64,000 nucleotides of DNA from Biscogniauxia marginata (GCA_022695795.1 MU404191.1:29702-93701), one strand, 5' to 3'. Positions 22,850 through 35,159 are shown, numbered from the stretch's first letter. Made by a program: numbers and translations. Notes: generated by a model from the sequence alone, not told the origin.

Positions 22850-23619
22850 TGTAAATATAGTAATAAATAAGTGTTATGGTCTGTCCTGGATGGAATAAGA
22901 CGATGGCGAGAAGCGAAATTTTTTTGTTGATGTTTTTTTAAGGTTGATAAAGCAAGCAAGCAAGAGAGTGGTTGGAAACTATTGGTTTTCTTGATGTTGG
23001 TGGTGAAGAAGTACTGTATTAGATGGTTGGAGCTGGGGACCCAACAGTACTTATATACTCGAAGATTTCTGCAGCATTTTTAATGAAGATGCAGATATCT
23101 TTGGGAAACCAGTCCTTTGTGGTCGCCCAGATTCTAAGCTGCTTTCTCTTTATGGGGTTAGTGGTGGCAAGACTAATACTGTTTCTAATGGCTTTGTTGA
23201 TATCATTCTTTGCCGTGACAGCTTTGCAAATATCGACTTTATGTCGCGGTTTCAAAATTAGATCTATCGGGTCTAGAACTTTAAACAAGGGTTGAGTAAC
23301 CAAATCCCCCCAGATCGTTTTATAAGGGGTGCCCTCTGATCTAGTTTCTGACATGCTCGTCCATAATTACAACCTCTATCCGCCTCAACTAAAATATCGG
23401 GTGACATTCTCTAACGATATAAATGATTATCCACTTATTTAATAAGAGGATCCAAGTGAATTCGCAAATATAGCATATGAGATTGTCCGCAAACCAAATA
23501 TAGATGGGAACCAGGATATTGATTTATTTACTTTACACCTGCCCTTCTATTACTAGTGGTATATTCCATGGGTAAAAATCCGGCCATCTAAACAAAGCCG
23601 AGTCCCACCCTATCACCAA
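22850..23619. other. Upstream region of the CaaX peptide gene
   Basis: Holds the leader and TATA element of the minus-strand CaaX gene. A 111-codon minus-strand frame (23019-23354) overlaps that promoter and has no recognisable family. Sequence past 23400 is AT-rich and leads into the 3' end of the next gene. Confidence 0.5.
23051..23060 (-). promoter_or_regulatory. TATA element of the CaaX peptide gene
   Basis: On the minus strand the sequence reads GAGTATATAA followed by GTACTG. It lies about 200 bases upstream of the CaaX start codon, which would give a leader of roughly 170 bases. Confidence 0.5.
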
Positions 23620-23970
23620 TCATGACTGGGAGTCAACCTTGGGGCTCGTAAAGGTTTTTCCGGCCCTCACATTCTTCTTTTTCCCCCACGAGCTGAACTT
23701 CTCGTCTAGAAACTGGGCTCTTAGGTTCCGAATCTCCTCGCGGCTGACAGCGTCAGGTTCGTGTTCGGGTTCTACCGAGGCACTACCTGTCTTGTTTGCC
23801 TCCCACTCAACCGTACCCTCCTCCTTATAGTGCGCTGGCCGGAAAGTTGAAGATGGGGCGGAGGAGGTAGAGCCAGTGGCGCGCGACTCGGACCTGGTCT
23901 GCGCCGAGGTGGTCTGCGCCTTGTAGCTGGGGAGGAGGCTGGAGAAAAAGGCAGAGATCGTACTAGCCAT
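23620..23970 (-). CDS. Short hydrophilic protein of unknown function
   Basis: Single-exon frame of 116 residues with an ATG at 23970. It begins MASTISAFFSSLLPSYKAQ, continues through a Ser/Thr/Ala-rich region, and ends in a charged helix (REEIRNLRAQFLDEKFSSWGKKK) with a basic tail. Codon use is G/C-biased at third positions compared with the flanking AT-rich DNA, which supports coding. The short amphipathic N-terminus could contact membranes or direct import to mitochondria, but nothing firm can be said. No family is recognised. Confidence 0.6.
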   Translation of the reverse strand: MASTISAFFSSLLPSYKAQTTSAQTRSESRATGSTSSAPSSTFRPAHYKEEGTVEWEANKTGSASVEPEHEPDAVSREEIRNLRAQFLDEKFSSWGKKKNVRAGKTFTSPKVDSQS

Positions 23971-26900
23971 TGCTTTCTACATAGGCAGGCTTAAGCCCAC
24001 CAAGGGAAATAGAAGCGTCTGTGTGCGAGGCAATAACCGGTATAGTAGTCTTAGGCAAGCCCTCCCGTCTAGGTGTGTTGTGGTTGTTGACTATGTAGAT
24101 GCCGGTGTAAGAAATAGGGTAAAAGAAAAAAAAGAAAAACGGCCATGGCGCTAACGTACCCTTTTTCAATAGTGGCGTGTTTTTCAACGCCGTTCTTTAA
24201 ATAACGATGTTATTCGCGGTCTAGCGTGGCGGATCTAATTCCCTGCTCGTCTAATGGCTGTCACGATAATTGGGATTATAGTGATAGATATATATCATTG
24301 GAAGACGAGACTATAACTATTCGATGAAGAGGTGAAACAGAACCAAACGAAAGAATTTCGGTGAATATTAGACAATTAAGAGAAGAATGACAATTAGAGC
24401 AGCAGTCGCGTCACACGTCGCACGCGAATGTGGTGGTATCTCCTTATTATATACACCTTCTCGTCCCTTGTTGTCTGGCTGCCTAGTTGTGCCGCAGTTT
24501 TGCATTCTAATAGACAATCCGAGGTGCGGCCGCAAATAGGCACCGTTACGATCTAAGTACTAACCTGTGCTAGCGCCCATATCCCCGGGCTTTTAGACGA
24601 GTCTAGATCAAAGCTCGACTTTGTGTACACCTTAGTATATCGTAGGAGTTTTTTTTATCTTGAGTATAGCCCCCCTTTTAGCAAATATACTTAGGTACCT
24701 TGTATGTACTATTTATTTCTACATACCAGGTAGGTACATATTAATATTACGAAATTATAAATAACATATGAATATTAGCAAATTAATTTTGACGATTATA
24801 AATTAAAGGACTAAGAAGTGATAACTAATGACATTATTTATGTTATATACATCATATAAATCCTATTTAAAAGTCTTTAGAATGTAAAGGATGACGATCT
24901 TAAGGTGCTACGAGTAGTAGATTGGTTGCAGGGCTGGGACTCGTGTACGGCGTAGCGATATTGAATTGCTAGGGGTTGCGCGCTTAAGTTGGGGGCGGGT
25001 GGTCAATAACAACCCTCGAGTTTCAAGTTAACGTCTATAAATCAGAGAGCATTCCGTGGACTTGCCACAATTGGATCTATCGGGTCGCTGATAAGGCAAC
25101 TTTATTATTACCGCTGCGAAATGGCAGGCTTGTAGCCGTCTGCCTCTCCGGTCTCGCTTAGTTGTTGTTCTAATGGAGCACCGTATGGGACACATAGTAC
25201 AGCTTTGCCCTCTCAGTATGAACTGGATGAATCTTTCCAGGAGAAGAACCCTTAGAAACCACGAACGCTATCGACGCGATAATGTCATTTTACTGGGCCT
25301 TGTTTATGGGAATTATTCACCCTGGGGCTTGCCGTTGCATCTATGAGCGCCATCATAGCGGTGCTTACGCGTTTTAACGGACAACCCTTTCCACAGAGTG
25401 CTTCTTTGCGATTGCGCTCAACACGCTCGTTGCTGTGCTTTCGACGGTACTACGGGCTTCTATGGCGGATGTGATATGTCGGGTTATCAGTCAAATAAAG
25501 TGGTCATGGTTTCGACGGCCCGGCCACTCATTCATACCCAAGAGTTCGAACCAGGCTAAGTCGCGGTCTTATCGGGTCCATAAGGTCACTTTTTGTAGCT
25601 CCGACGGGTATAACTGGTGTAATACGCGCTTTGATTACTATTATCTCTATAGCTACCGGAGCTTCCACTCGATAAGCCGCCAAAATAATGGGTTGTACAT
25701 AGCTTGTGCCAAATGTGAAAGCCTCTCTCCTAATAGCCTATTCTGTCCGGGGCTCTTACGACAAGGACTACTTCCGCAGTTCCTCGGTGCCTTTTGATAG
25801 CACATCAAGAGTCGGCGATTGGGACGTATTATCCGACATGCAGGGAGTGATAAAAACTGGGTGGGCTTATCCGTTAGGAAATGACTCTGGTCTTGTAGCA
25901 AAATGCTGGACTGGGAACTATACATTCCTGATCCTATGCCGACGATAACACATATTCCTTCATAGGCATGTGTAGTACCTGCAGTAATGCCATACCCTTG
26001 CTGGAAATACGCCTAATCCCCAAGACGAACATAATCCAAAGCAGGTTGCGTGGCGCGAGTCGTTATCCTGTGATAACAGAAAAGAACGGTGATATCCTAG
26101 ATGTCGACGGTGAAGATAACCTGACGTAGGCTTCTTCACAATTCAATTTCAAGATGGTGTCATCTCTGCTAGCGGGCCCTGAGCTGGTGATAACTCCTCG
26201 AGAATAGCAAGGCGTTCCACATATACGATCGTTAAACACTCTTGCCTGATAGATAACGTGGAGTACGACTCGACATCGGATGCCAATGAGATTCCACCCA
26301 CCCCCTGGCCGCCAATTTATAGATGTAGATATGGATGGAAAGAGAGTTTCGGTCCCTTCTGACTGCGTTTATCGAATGGACTAGGACTACAGTACTGCCT
26401 TGTTGGCGGATTTGGAAACTCGTGTCAGAGCTACTTGTCAATTCACGTCATTTGACCAGTCTCGTATATCTATTCAGGTCTGAATCGCTATACAACTCCC
26501 ACCAGGCAACATTTGAAACCCTCAGCACGGCAACGAACCAACTTACCACAGTGATCACCAACAAATCCTGCACATTGAGCGTTAGCATGCTCAAAAGCGC
26601 TGCTCGTGAGACGTTACTCGGGGATACTTAAGAGACTACAGTGTGCCTGAGGTTCTGCTTTAAGTGGCTAACTATGCCTCTTCGTATTGCTAGTGATCAC
26701 GGGAGTAGTTTTGATTTTGACGATCATTAGAAATATTACTAGTCGAGAAGATCGTCTCTGAAAGAGCTCTATCTTGCCGCTGTTGTTCTACGGGTTTAGG
26801 GGCCCGGGCTAAGATTCTCTTGATGTAACCAAGCAGCCCTCATCTAGGCTAGATATAGTTGCTGGCTATTTACAGTTAGCAGATGGCCTTGCCCAAGGGC

Positions 26901-28340
26901 TATTCGAGGATCAAATTGGCTTCTACCAAGTTCATAGACGTGCCAACCCCGTAAGAGATGTTGCCTTTGTTGCTTGACTGTAAGGCTAACTTCTACATAG
27001 GCTGACTGGATGTTAGTTAAGGTCCGGGCTTCTTCCAGCAATAAAACAAAGTTAGCGAGAATCTCTCAAGATTTCTTGAAATCACTCATCATTGACGGCA
27101 GTAAGTTCTTGTTCCATGTCTGATGGCATGCATATATTGTTCCCACCACCCAGCACTACGGCATCCTGACACTTGGCAGGATGGGAAGAGATAACTACAT
27201 AGCTTACTCACCATGGCAAGTTTGTAATGTGTAGTTGTGCTATAGAAAAAAAATAGAAAAAAAAGAAGTGAAGCATTTCAACTGTTGTAAGCTGCCAAAG
27301 CTGAGCTCGGGGTTATGGAAGTTAGACCGAAAGTAAACAGATGATAAGAGTTTGCCGTAGTGAAGCAGCATACCGAGCCAAATAACAATGGAGTTTGAGA
27401 AATAGGAATGGGTAGACTAATTAGCATTGTGGTGTACAATACTATTACCTCTATCATATAAGAATGAGAAACAAATTTCTACCAGCGATGGTCATCTATC
27501 TTGCCAGTGTCTACCCTACTCGCTTTCCCCCTCTATTTTGTTTCACTACGCCTCTTCGGGTACTAATATAACAGAAAGTCTTGATCATATATCTTGTGAT
27601 AAAAGCCTCTAATTACCCGAGTTTGCTGCATGGCCTGGGCTAGTTTGAAAAAATTTGGTAAGCAACGGCGTCAATAATGATATGATGAAGTCAGCTTGAG
27701 GGTATTTTACCTACCAGTTCTAGCCACCTTCGAGAGAAGATTATTTATCGCACAGATGGGCGTCGATGCTGGACATTAAGGCAGTTGCCCTATATTCTAT
27801 TACTATACCTGTATACGATTCTTCGAGATAGCTCTCTGGATTACATGAAATATCCCAACATTTCGCACGAATTTGCGTTGCTTTGGGTAGGGCAGTCCGC
27901 CCAAAATGACCACGCAACGAAACCGATTCTTGTAGGAGTAACTTCCCCAATTTGTTATGGATATACTTCCAACCAACCCCTAGGTTTTAACTGAAGACAC
28001 CGTGAGCACCATACTGCAATTTGATCTAGAAATTCCTTTCCTTGTCTTTTTATTGCCTTGCGCTCCCCATCTCACCCCAGTATCGTTTACTCCTAACCAT
28101 CCAAACTCGCCTACTCTGGCAAATCCGAACTATGTTTAGGAAAAAGAAAAGCGTACGTGAGGCACTTCGCGTTCTCAATACATTTGCTATCCCTTCTCGT
28201 ACCTTCTCTTTTATTCCAAACTTGTTACCACTCTCATTTTCACCACTTTTTCTTCAAACCCCAGTCACCATCATTTCTATATTACCAAGCCTCCAAACTA
28301 CCAGATTGACCATAAAAATCTGCAAAGATCATCGCTAGAG
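23971..28340. other. AT-rich gene-poor region
   Basis: Between 24.2 and 25.0 kb the DNA is AT-rich with no coding signal. 25310-26830 carries the DUF3176 relic, listed separately. From 26.9 to 28.1 kb only short frames without family resemblance are seen. The last 250 bases are pyrimidine-rich and look like promoter and leader of the gene at 28341. Confidence 0.5.
25310..26830 (+). pseudogene. Degenerate DUF3176 membrane-protein gene
   Basis: Blocks in the right order for this fungal family are spread over all three plus-strand frames and broken by stops. From 25328 comes SAIIAVLTRFNGQPFPQ. After a frame change near 25400 the next block is ALNTLVAVLSTVLRASM and then ISQIKWSWF, followed by GALITIISIA-like text, here with a changed residue. 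Next are TGNYTF (normally CxTGNCTF) and a CSTCSNAIPLL block. Near 26700-26790 a membrane segment runs into ILTIIRNITSRED and SSILPLLFYGF. Intact DUF3176 proteins have N-terminal membrane helices, a long Cys-containing outer domain and a C-terminal helix. The spacing is preserved, but several frameshifts and stops make it non-functional. Boundaries are approximate. Confidence 0.65.
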
Positions 28341-29045
28341 ATGGATGCCGATGCCACCAAACTGATCAAGCCAGCTACTGCTGCGCACCTAAGATCGCTG
28401 TATGCCGTCCTCCCAAAGCGCGGCTTCGAGTATGCAAAGGGCACCAGAATAATTCGGCACGAAAACGACGCGGTTGTATTCATCAACACACTGGCCCATG
28501 CCACCTCCTACTTTGGACCAGCTCAGGTGGATCGCCGTCTGTCTGAGCTCTTCAAGAAGGCACAGGAATTTACCACCTCCACCGAGAACAATCCTACAAA
28601 CCACCTCTCTATTCTCTCCTACCACCCAGCCTTCGAATATGCTTCCAGAAGCACCCTCTGGGCTGCCGACTTGGGCGCGAACGTCGTTATCGAAGTCATG
28701 AACTACCTCTGTGGGGCACGGGCCTTGTACATCAAGTTTACCACCTACAGGACTCCTCATACCCGAGAGTGCCACATGTCCGAAGGGAGACTCGCCAAGG
28801 CTATCGACGCGTTCACGGGCGAGAAGCCGGTAAAGAAACCCCTAGGGTGCTTCCGACGGATGGAACCCCGTCTGGTTGACATGATGGTCGAGAGATTGAG
28901 ACGAGGGATGCGGGCGGACTGGGACAAGTGCTCGGACTATAATGACGACTCGGACGAGGATGCCGGGAAGGGGAATGTGCTCGGGGATAATATGCCTAAG
29001 CCCTTAGGGCAGGGAGGCGAAAATTGCAAGGAGAAGGGTGACTAG
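28341..29045 (+). CDS. Hypothetical protein of 234 residues
   Basis: Single exon with ATG at 28341 after a C/T-rich leader and a TAG at 29043-29045. The N-terminal half (MDADATKLIKPATAAHLRS) reads as a folded alpha-helical domain with a conserved-looking core containing VVFINTLAHATSYFG and RRLSELFKKAQEF. The middle carries a Cys (MNYLCGARALYIKF) and a basic segment. The last 40 residues are acidic then Gly/Lys-rich and probably disordered. No signal peptide or membrane segment is visible. Codon bias supports a real gene. I do not recognise the family. Confidence 0.65.
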   Translation: MDADATKLIKPATAAHLRSLYAVLPKRGFEYAKGTRIIRHENDAVVFINTLAHATSYFGPAQVDRRLSELFKKAQEFTTSTENNPTNHLSILSYHPAFEYASRSTLWAADLGANVVIEVMNYLCGARALYIKFTTYRTPHTRECHMSEGRLAKAIDAFTGEKPVKKPLGCFRRMEPRLVDMMVERLRRGMRADWDKCSDYNDDSDEDAGKGNVLGDNMPKPLGQGGENCKEKGD

Positions 29046-30220
29046 GAGGCTTTGAAATATGGTTATGCTAAATCATCCTGGGAAGACAACCGTATTCTGG
29101 CTGGGGCACTTATTATTGCGATGTAAGATTTAGAGGATTATGATCTTAAAGACAGGATCAAATGGGAGAGAAGAGGTACGATGATCACGCATATCCCACG
29201 CCGAATTGATTATGCGGATTCTTCAAGATGTTTGACCACGTTGCTTCAGGCTTACATCCTAATGCCTCATGAGAGACAAAAAGGAATTCGGTATCTGCTT
29301 TCTTTTTAGCCAGCGATTATAAAAACTTCAGTGCCTAGAAAGGGATTCCGAAAGCGCTGCGTCTGAAAGAAAGACGAAGCACCCTTGGTAAGTACGTAAT
29401 ACTTTTAATGTTATCTTAATGACGTTGTATTTTATGGTATAAGATTGTCGACTTCAGAGAGATGTAGGAAGATACTTGGACGGGCTTCCGTTGAGGCTAT
29501 AATACAAAGAAAAGAAAGCCGGGACCAGAAAATGCTAAAGTAAAGTTCACTATGTAGGACATGCACATAAACGATGATGCATTAGGTAATAGAGTATCTT
29601 ATGCAAGATATGGTATGAATCATCATACCGAGCTGAAACTTTTGCCACTCTGGCTCAAGCTTTCCCCGCATTTGACTTGGGCGAGTCGGATCGAGTGAAA
29701 TAATCAGCCGATCGCCCCGGGCTCCACCCCTCAAGATTCGTCAGCGAGGCCCCGTCTTTTGTAGAGTATTTTGCAGAGGGTCGTACGTTTTTTACCTCCG
29801 CCCGTCTCAGTCCCTCCTCGATGTCGTCGTCGTTCGACTACCACACCATATACTACGCACCACCGACCATCGACCACCAAGCCCACTAGTTTTTAATTAA
29901 CCTATACGCTTCGGAGTGGTGATCTCCTTCATACTCCTCACCTACCGCTTATGGCTCTCTTAGTACTCCATTCCGTCATGTGTTTCTAATCGCTGGTTTC
30001 CGCCCACCTCCACCAACGACAACTCAGCATTGAAGCAGGCGCCCGACCGACCGGCCTGATGACGGCTTGAAATCCCTCCTCCTAAACCCAGATCGCCTAG
30101 CTTAGAAGCTCGATCGATACTTCTCCCGCGTAGTCCATCTCTTACGACCACAACAGCGCAGTTCCCAGCTTCTTATCAAAACCCGCTAGCCTTCTACGAT
30201 ATTCGCCACTGTCTGTCAAG
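29046..30220. other. Intergenic region upstream of UPS1
   Basis: No gene supported. From about 29700 to 30220 the plus strand is C/T-rich, as expected for promoter and leader of the gene at 30221. Confidence 0.6.
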
Positions 30221-31003
30221 ATGGTCCTCACCCACACCACGAACCATACCTATTCTCACCCGTTCCCGACCGTGACCCTTGCCTTCTTCCTCCGCTACTA
30301 CTCGCCACAGCTCAACCCCTTCTCGAGCCATGTGCTGTCGACCGACACCATCTCGTCGCACGTCGACCCCACCACGGGCCGCCTGCACACGACTCGCCTC
30401 CATCTGAAGAAGTCTCGCATGCCCGCCGCCGTCATGAAGTTGCTACCTACGAGCGTCACTGGCGGAGTTGGCGACAAGTCAAGCTATGTGCTCGAGACTA
30501 GTGTCGTGGACATCAACGAGGGATGGATGAAGACGGAGAGCCGGAACCTGAACTTCACTGGTGTGCTGAGTGTGGTAGAGGAACAACACTATGCCACCTC
30601 CCCACCGGACCAGACCGTCTCAACTCCCTACGACGAGTCCGGAGGACCCGCGAGTTCTCTCGTCCCGGCCATCGCCCGACCGCTCTCACCGAACACTTGG
30701 GTCACTACCACCTTCTCCTACCGGTCAACGTTGGGCAGTAAGAAACCAGACCGGTCCGTGTTGGCCTATACGGAGAACGGAGATGAGGGCGGGCCGCGAC
30801 GCTTCGGTGGCTGGATCTCGGGCTGGGGTACAAATCGTATCCAGCGGAGCATCGAATCGATCGCCTCTAACAAGACAGACGACCATCTTGTTAAATCGCG
30901 GGACGGGATGCGCATCGTCCTAGAACGGCTGCGAAACAATGGGGTCGTCGCTGTACTACGCGAACTGAGGCGGCGCGAGGGGAAGTGCGTTTTCGATCAG
31001 TAA
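30221..31003 (+). CDS. UPS1: PRELI/MSF1 domain protein, Ups1-like mitochondrial phospholipid transfer protein
   Basis: Single exon of 260 residues. The start context CAAGATGG is good. The N-terminus matches yeast Ups1 closely in order: MVLTH, then FPTVTLAFFLRY, SSHVLSTDTIS, TGRLHTTRL and KKSRMP. These are followed by VLETSVVDINEGWMKTESRNL and GVLSVVEEQHY. The family works in the mitochondrial intermembrane space with Mdm35, moving phosphatidic acid from outer to inner membrane for cardiolipin synthesis. There is no cleavable presequence, as expected. It is longer than yeast Ups1 (about 175 residues): a Pro/Ser-rich insert of roughly 45 residues sits after VVEEQHY, before the TTTFSYRS strand and the C-terminal helix (SRDGMRIVLERLR). 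Confidence 0.9.
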   Translation: MVLTHTTNHTYSHPFPTVTLAFFLRYYSPQLNPFSSHVLSTDTISSHVDPTTGRLHTTRLHLKKSRMPAAVMKLLPTSVTGGVGDKSSYVLETSVVDINEGWMKTESRNLNFTGVLSVVEEQHYATSPPDQTVSTPYDESGGPASSLVPAIARPLSPNTWVTTTFSYRSTLGSKKPDRSVLAYTENGDEGGPRRFGGWISGWGTNRIQRSIESIASNKTDDHLVKSRDGMRIVLERLRNNGVVAVLRELRRREGKCVFDQ

Positions 31004-31743
31004 ATATCAGCACTTGCGATCCGCTGAGCCACACAACATATGTTGTATTATACTATACGTTTTTGATATTCAGACAGCAAGGCGTTAGGGGAGATGATTG
31101 ATTCACTGGAGGGGGAAAAGCGGTCGATGACGGTCTCTTGCCAATGGATCACGACCCACATAACCTGGGTATTAAGGGGGGTTTTCTTTGGAGATGAACC
31201 ATGGATTTTCTCGATTCAAAAATAGGGGACACGCATTGTTGGAACACGGCGTTGTCGCTCATTACTCCCCTCATGTACTTGAACGGTACGACCACGGTTA
31301 TGAACACGGGTCAGAAGAGTTTTAAACACTGTAAAATCCCATGTCGAAAAGTAACATGACTATTTTCGCAACATCTTCTACCATTTACGCGGATGCTGAT
31401 ATCCATTGGAACCCCAAAATATCTATACACTCCTAGATACGGTGCATGCTTGGAGGTAAGAGATCTTAAGGTAATGTCAACCAACCTAAGGACTTTCAGA
31501 CGACACAAGCCATCATGATACTGATATCGTAGCAAGGATCTCTTAGTAATATGACGCTTAATATATAAACATTTATTTTCGGTAGCTACTAAAGCTTACT
31601 TAATAACTACGTAAACAGCGTCATCACTTTATCATTACATCACATCCCTACTCATCATTATTTTCCTTAAAAAGCCTTTTTTTTTTTTTTCGTCTTCATT
31701 CATCGAAAATCCATCCCACACATTATCGCAATGACGACGACAA
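31004..31743. other. Convergent intergenic region
   Basis: Lies between the 3' ends of UPS1 and the S10 peptidase. It includes a run of T at about 31679-31690 that could belong to a 3' end. No gene seen. Confidence 0.65.
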
Positions 31744-33779
31744 TCAGAAATTCAAAACCGAGCCAAACGCAGCCGCCAGAGCCGCGCCGAGTAACACTGG
31801 CGCGGTCGCGACTGCGGCGTTCTGCCCCGTAGCGCTCTCCTTGCTACTCCCGGCGGCGGCGGCGGCGGCTTCGGCCCCGCCTCCCACGGTCGCGGGCCCC
31901 GTGGCATTGCCCAGCGTGTCGGGCGCGGGCTGCGGGTACGACGAGTCGGTGGAGAAGGGGGCGGTGGAGCTGAGCCCGTCGACCCGGCCGAGCAGGAACT
32001 CGAGCTGGCGGAAGGCGGCGCTGGGGGCGTACTGGGGGATCATGTGGCCGGCGACGTTGGTGCCGACGTAGGTGAGGCCGCGCTCCGTGTGGGCGGAGCC
32101 GAGCACGCCGGCGGCGGCGAGGCCCGAGAGCGCGACGGGGTCGGACTCGGCGTTGATCTCGGAGGCGGTGCTGAGGCGGTGGAAGGGCACGAAGAAGGGC
32201 TCGACGGGGGCGGACTGGAACCCGAGCGCGCCGCCCCAGGTCATGTTCTGGATGCTGAGCAGCGTGCCATTGGGCAGGAGGATCATGTCGAGCGCGCCGT
32301 GCCCGATGATGACGTTGCGCGTGGCGTCGATGACGTGCGGGAGCGCGCGCCACGTCGACGGGTCCGACGTGTCGGTGCCGTTGACGAAGACGTCGCCCTC
32401 GGAGCACTCGGTCCACGTGTGCGACGCGTCGGCGTGGATCGCGCTCTTGACGTCCTCGCGGTCGAAGTACACGGGCCCGGACCCCTCGGGGATGTAGAAC
32501 AGCGAGCCCGGGAAGCCGAGCACGTCCCAGAGCAGCGGGCACGTCGTCGCCACCTGGTACACGTCGAAGCACGGGTTCACGCTGAACGCCTCGTCGAGGA
32601 CCGACTCCCAGAGCCCCTGGCACTCCTTGTTCACGCTGTCGGTGTAGTTGGACGGCTGCGCGCCCGGCGGGGGGTACGTCAGGTACGTGTCGTGGTAGTC
32701 CGCGAAGCCGCACGAGTCGTGCAGCCCGTGGATGTGAGCGCTGAAGGAGTCGTTAAAAGGTATGAGGTTGCGGTGGTAGTCGACAAAGGGCACGACGGTG
32801 GTGGAGCTCTGGACGACGTCGTTGCCGAGCACGGGGTCGTAGATCAGGATGCCGCTGAGGTTGTAGTAGGCCGGGTCGGCGGGGGCGGCATCGAGCATGG
32901 CCGACGCGATGTACGGCACGTACAAGCCCGCGTACGACTCGCCCGCGATGTACACCTTGTACCCCTGCATCGAGAAGGTCTCGATGAAGTTCTTCCAGAA
33001 CCCGAGGAACTGCGCCGCCACGTCCTCCTCGCTCGTCGCCGTCACGGTGCCGCGCGAGAACCCCGTCCCGATCGGCTGCTCCACCCAGACCACGTTGACG
33101 AGCCGGTTCCACGCCCACGGGTTCGGCACCGGCTTGAACGTCCCGTACTGCCAGGTGAACGGGCCGTTTTCTTGGATGAGACCTTCGAATGAAGAGCAGC
33201 CGGGCTGTGGAAAAGAAAAGGCATATACCGTTAGAATAGTGCAGCTATGAATCCCTCACACTCTCGTCCGTTCAACAGTGTTCCCGGGTCCCATCAAGAA
33301 TGAGTAAAAAGTGAGCAAGCAGACTTACACCGCCGTTGAGCCACAGTAGAATCTCCTTCTCGGTCCCGTTTTCACTCTTGGGGAAGAACCAGAAGAACAG
33401 CTCGTTCTCGTCGTCTAGGTTATCACTGATAGGAAGGTATCCTGCGTACGACTCACCCGCGTCGAAGTCGACGTCGGGAATGCCCGTGCCGTTGACGGCG
33501 AACTCTGCAAGTTTTCAAAACCACGGGTTAGAACAGAACAGAGTAGAGCTCAACCACGTGCGAGCCCTCGCGGGACCAAAGCCACTCACTTGTGGTGTTC
33601 TCGTTGGCAAACTTAGGCTCCGGCACCTGTCGTGTCGCGAGGTAGTGTGCTAGGAAGCTATGGCGGTCCGGAGCGGACTTGGGAGCTTTCTTGCCGACGT
33701 GCTGGTAGCTCCGCGCTTCCGTCACCGTCACCGTCGCCGCCGCGGACAGCAGTCCGACGGCAATTGAAGACCAACGCAT
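31744..33779 (-). CDS. Serine carboxypeptidase (S10), probably GPI-anchored
   Basis: Three exons: 33590-33779, 33329-33504 and 31744-33204; 608 residues. A signal peptide (MRWSSIAVGLLSAAATVTV) is followed by a pro-like region. Then come the family blocks ESYAGYLPIS, ELFFWFFPKSE, LLWLNGGPGCSSFEGL (joined across the second intron), ENGPF and WVEQPIGTGFS. The catalytic triad is visible: Ser212 in GESYAG, Asp428 in GHGALDMIL and His509 in AGHMIP. After the catalytic domain comes a Ser/Thr/Ala-rich stretch ending in a hydrophobic tail (VLLGAALAAAFGSVLNF), the usual sign of a GPI anchor. It should release C-terminal amino acids at the cell surface or wall. Exon 3 is exceptionally GC-rich, which leaves long open frames on both strands; those are shadows. 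Confidence 0.93.
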
Positions 33780-35159
33780 GTCTCCTCTAGCGTTTCTTTT
33801 TTGCCAAGTTTCACCTTGGCACTTGGTTAAGTAGCCAAATTGGACCGATGGGTAGGTGTCAAGTGAAGTCCAGAATAAGCTTTTTCCAAGCCGGGGAAAA
33901 CGTGTCAAGGGAGTGAGAGACAAACAATGAAGCTGCACGCCGAGCTTCTGGGCAGAAACACAACCAAGCTAAGTTGCTGGGGAACGGAGCACGGGGGGAA
34001 CAAGCTTCAAAAGCTCGTCGGGTGGGCGTCATATCGTACATACCATCATCATAAGAATCAACGGTTAAAGCAAGTCGCCCTGCTTGCGTGACGATCTAGC
34101 TGCTACCTTACTTACATGCCTGATATGGGCTAGCCCATGCACTGTCGTGAATGGGGTCATGATAAGAGCAATGATTTACAAGGAACAATTCGAGCCGTGC
34201 CCCATCCCGCAGGGGTTGGAATGACGGGAATGACGGGAATGACGAAAGGACGAAGCACAAAAGATGAGCTCAGCTTCTGCGCGCCATCTCCCGTCCGTGC
34301 TCCCACGTTGGACGTTGATACGGTTGCAGGGTGCAATGGTGCAAGCGGTGTCTTTGCCTATCAGGGAAGCTCAGAAACCCTCACAACCCCTGTGATAGGG
34401 CAATTCCATAGTCTAGACTTGCAGCACTTCCAGGGGGGACTTGAGCTTCTGACTGGTTGGAGAAGTTAACCCGGCGGGTACCTCGACCGAGTGCCTAGCG
34501 ACTCGTTGGTGGGCGGAAGAATAGGGCACCAATCGTACCTATGAAAACACGGCCGTTGCCGCTGCGTACATTGTCTTGAATGTACAAGATCACCTCTGTG
34601 CTTGTAAACAATGTGAAACGCTGGCAAAGTGATTTATTCAAGCGTAGGTTACATACTCGGGAGGGGCCATCGGACGATCAGACAAGGAGTGGGGGATCAG
34701 CACGAAGACCGACATTCAGGTATCAGTGGAGCAGATTGGTAAGATGGAACTAAAAGAGCCGAAACCATAAAATCATGGGCAACCTAGTATTCCAAACTCC
34801 GAGACATTATCCGAGACCTTTCGAGGAATACATGCATTGATGGACCCGGCGCCTTGCTGTTTTGATGTGCAGTTAAAGTAAGGACCGAAGAGCTCGACGC
34901 TAGGCCAGCGTGAAATTGCTCTCATACTCCATAGATGAGTCGAGCTTATCGCTCCCTTGTTCGCGGGCTATATAGATCACATATTACAAAAAGTACATAT
35001 GAAAATGTAGTGCGACGGAGTAGTTTCGAACTTGATCGGGGATGCGAATTATCGAGCTCGGCTTCTTCAATCGGCTAGGCGTATTGCCTAAGATCTCGAG
35101 GTCTAAAGCTGATGTGCAATCATCTAATCTAGCGTAGTATGATTTCGAGATGAATGGGA
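33780..35159. other. Intergenic region
   Basis: No gene supported. A 9-bp tandem (ATGACGGGA, about three copies) occupies 34221-34244. The left part is the S10 promoter and the right end the 3' flank of MRF1. Confidence 0.6.
34221..34244. repeat. 9-bp tandem repeat
   Basis: Two exact ATGACGGGA units and a partial third, in non-coding DNA. Confidence 0.8.

Noticed and set aside
23019..23354. 111-codon minus-strand frame with an ATG
   Set aside because: It overlaps the TATA element and leader region of the CaaX gene, lacks any recognised motif, and is no longer than chance allows in this composition. A transposon scrap remains possible.
25540..25575. AGAGTTCGAACC-like stretch resembling a tRNA T-arm
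   Set aside because: No acceptor stem, anticodon arm or A/B box pair could be built around it. It lies inside the DUF3176 relic.
32044..33192. 382-codon plus-strand frame opposite the S10 peptidase
   Set aside because: It lies wholly antisense to a gene with an intact catalytic triad in very GC-rich DNA, which leaves chance open frames. Its Arg/Gly/Val-rich product has no family features.
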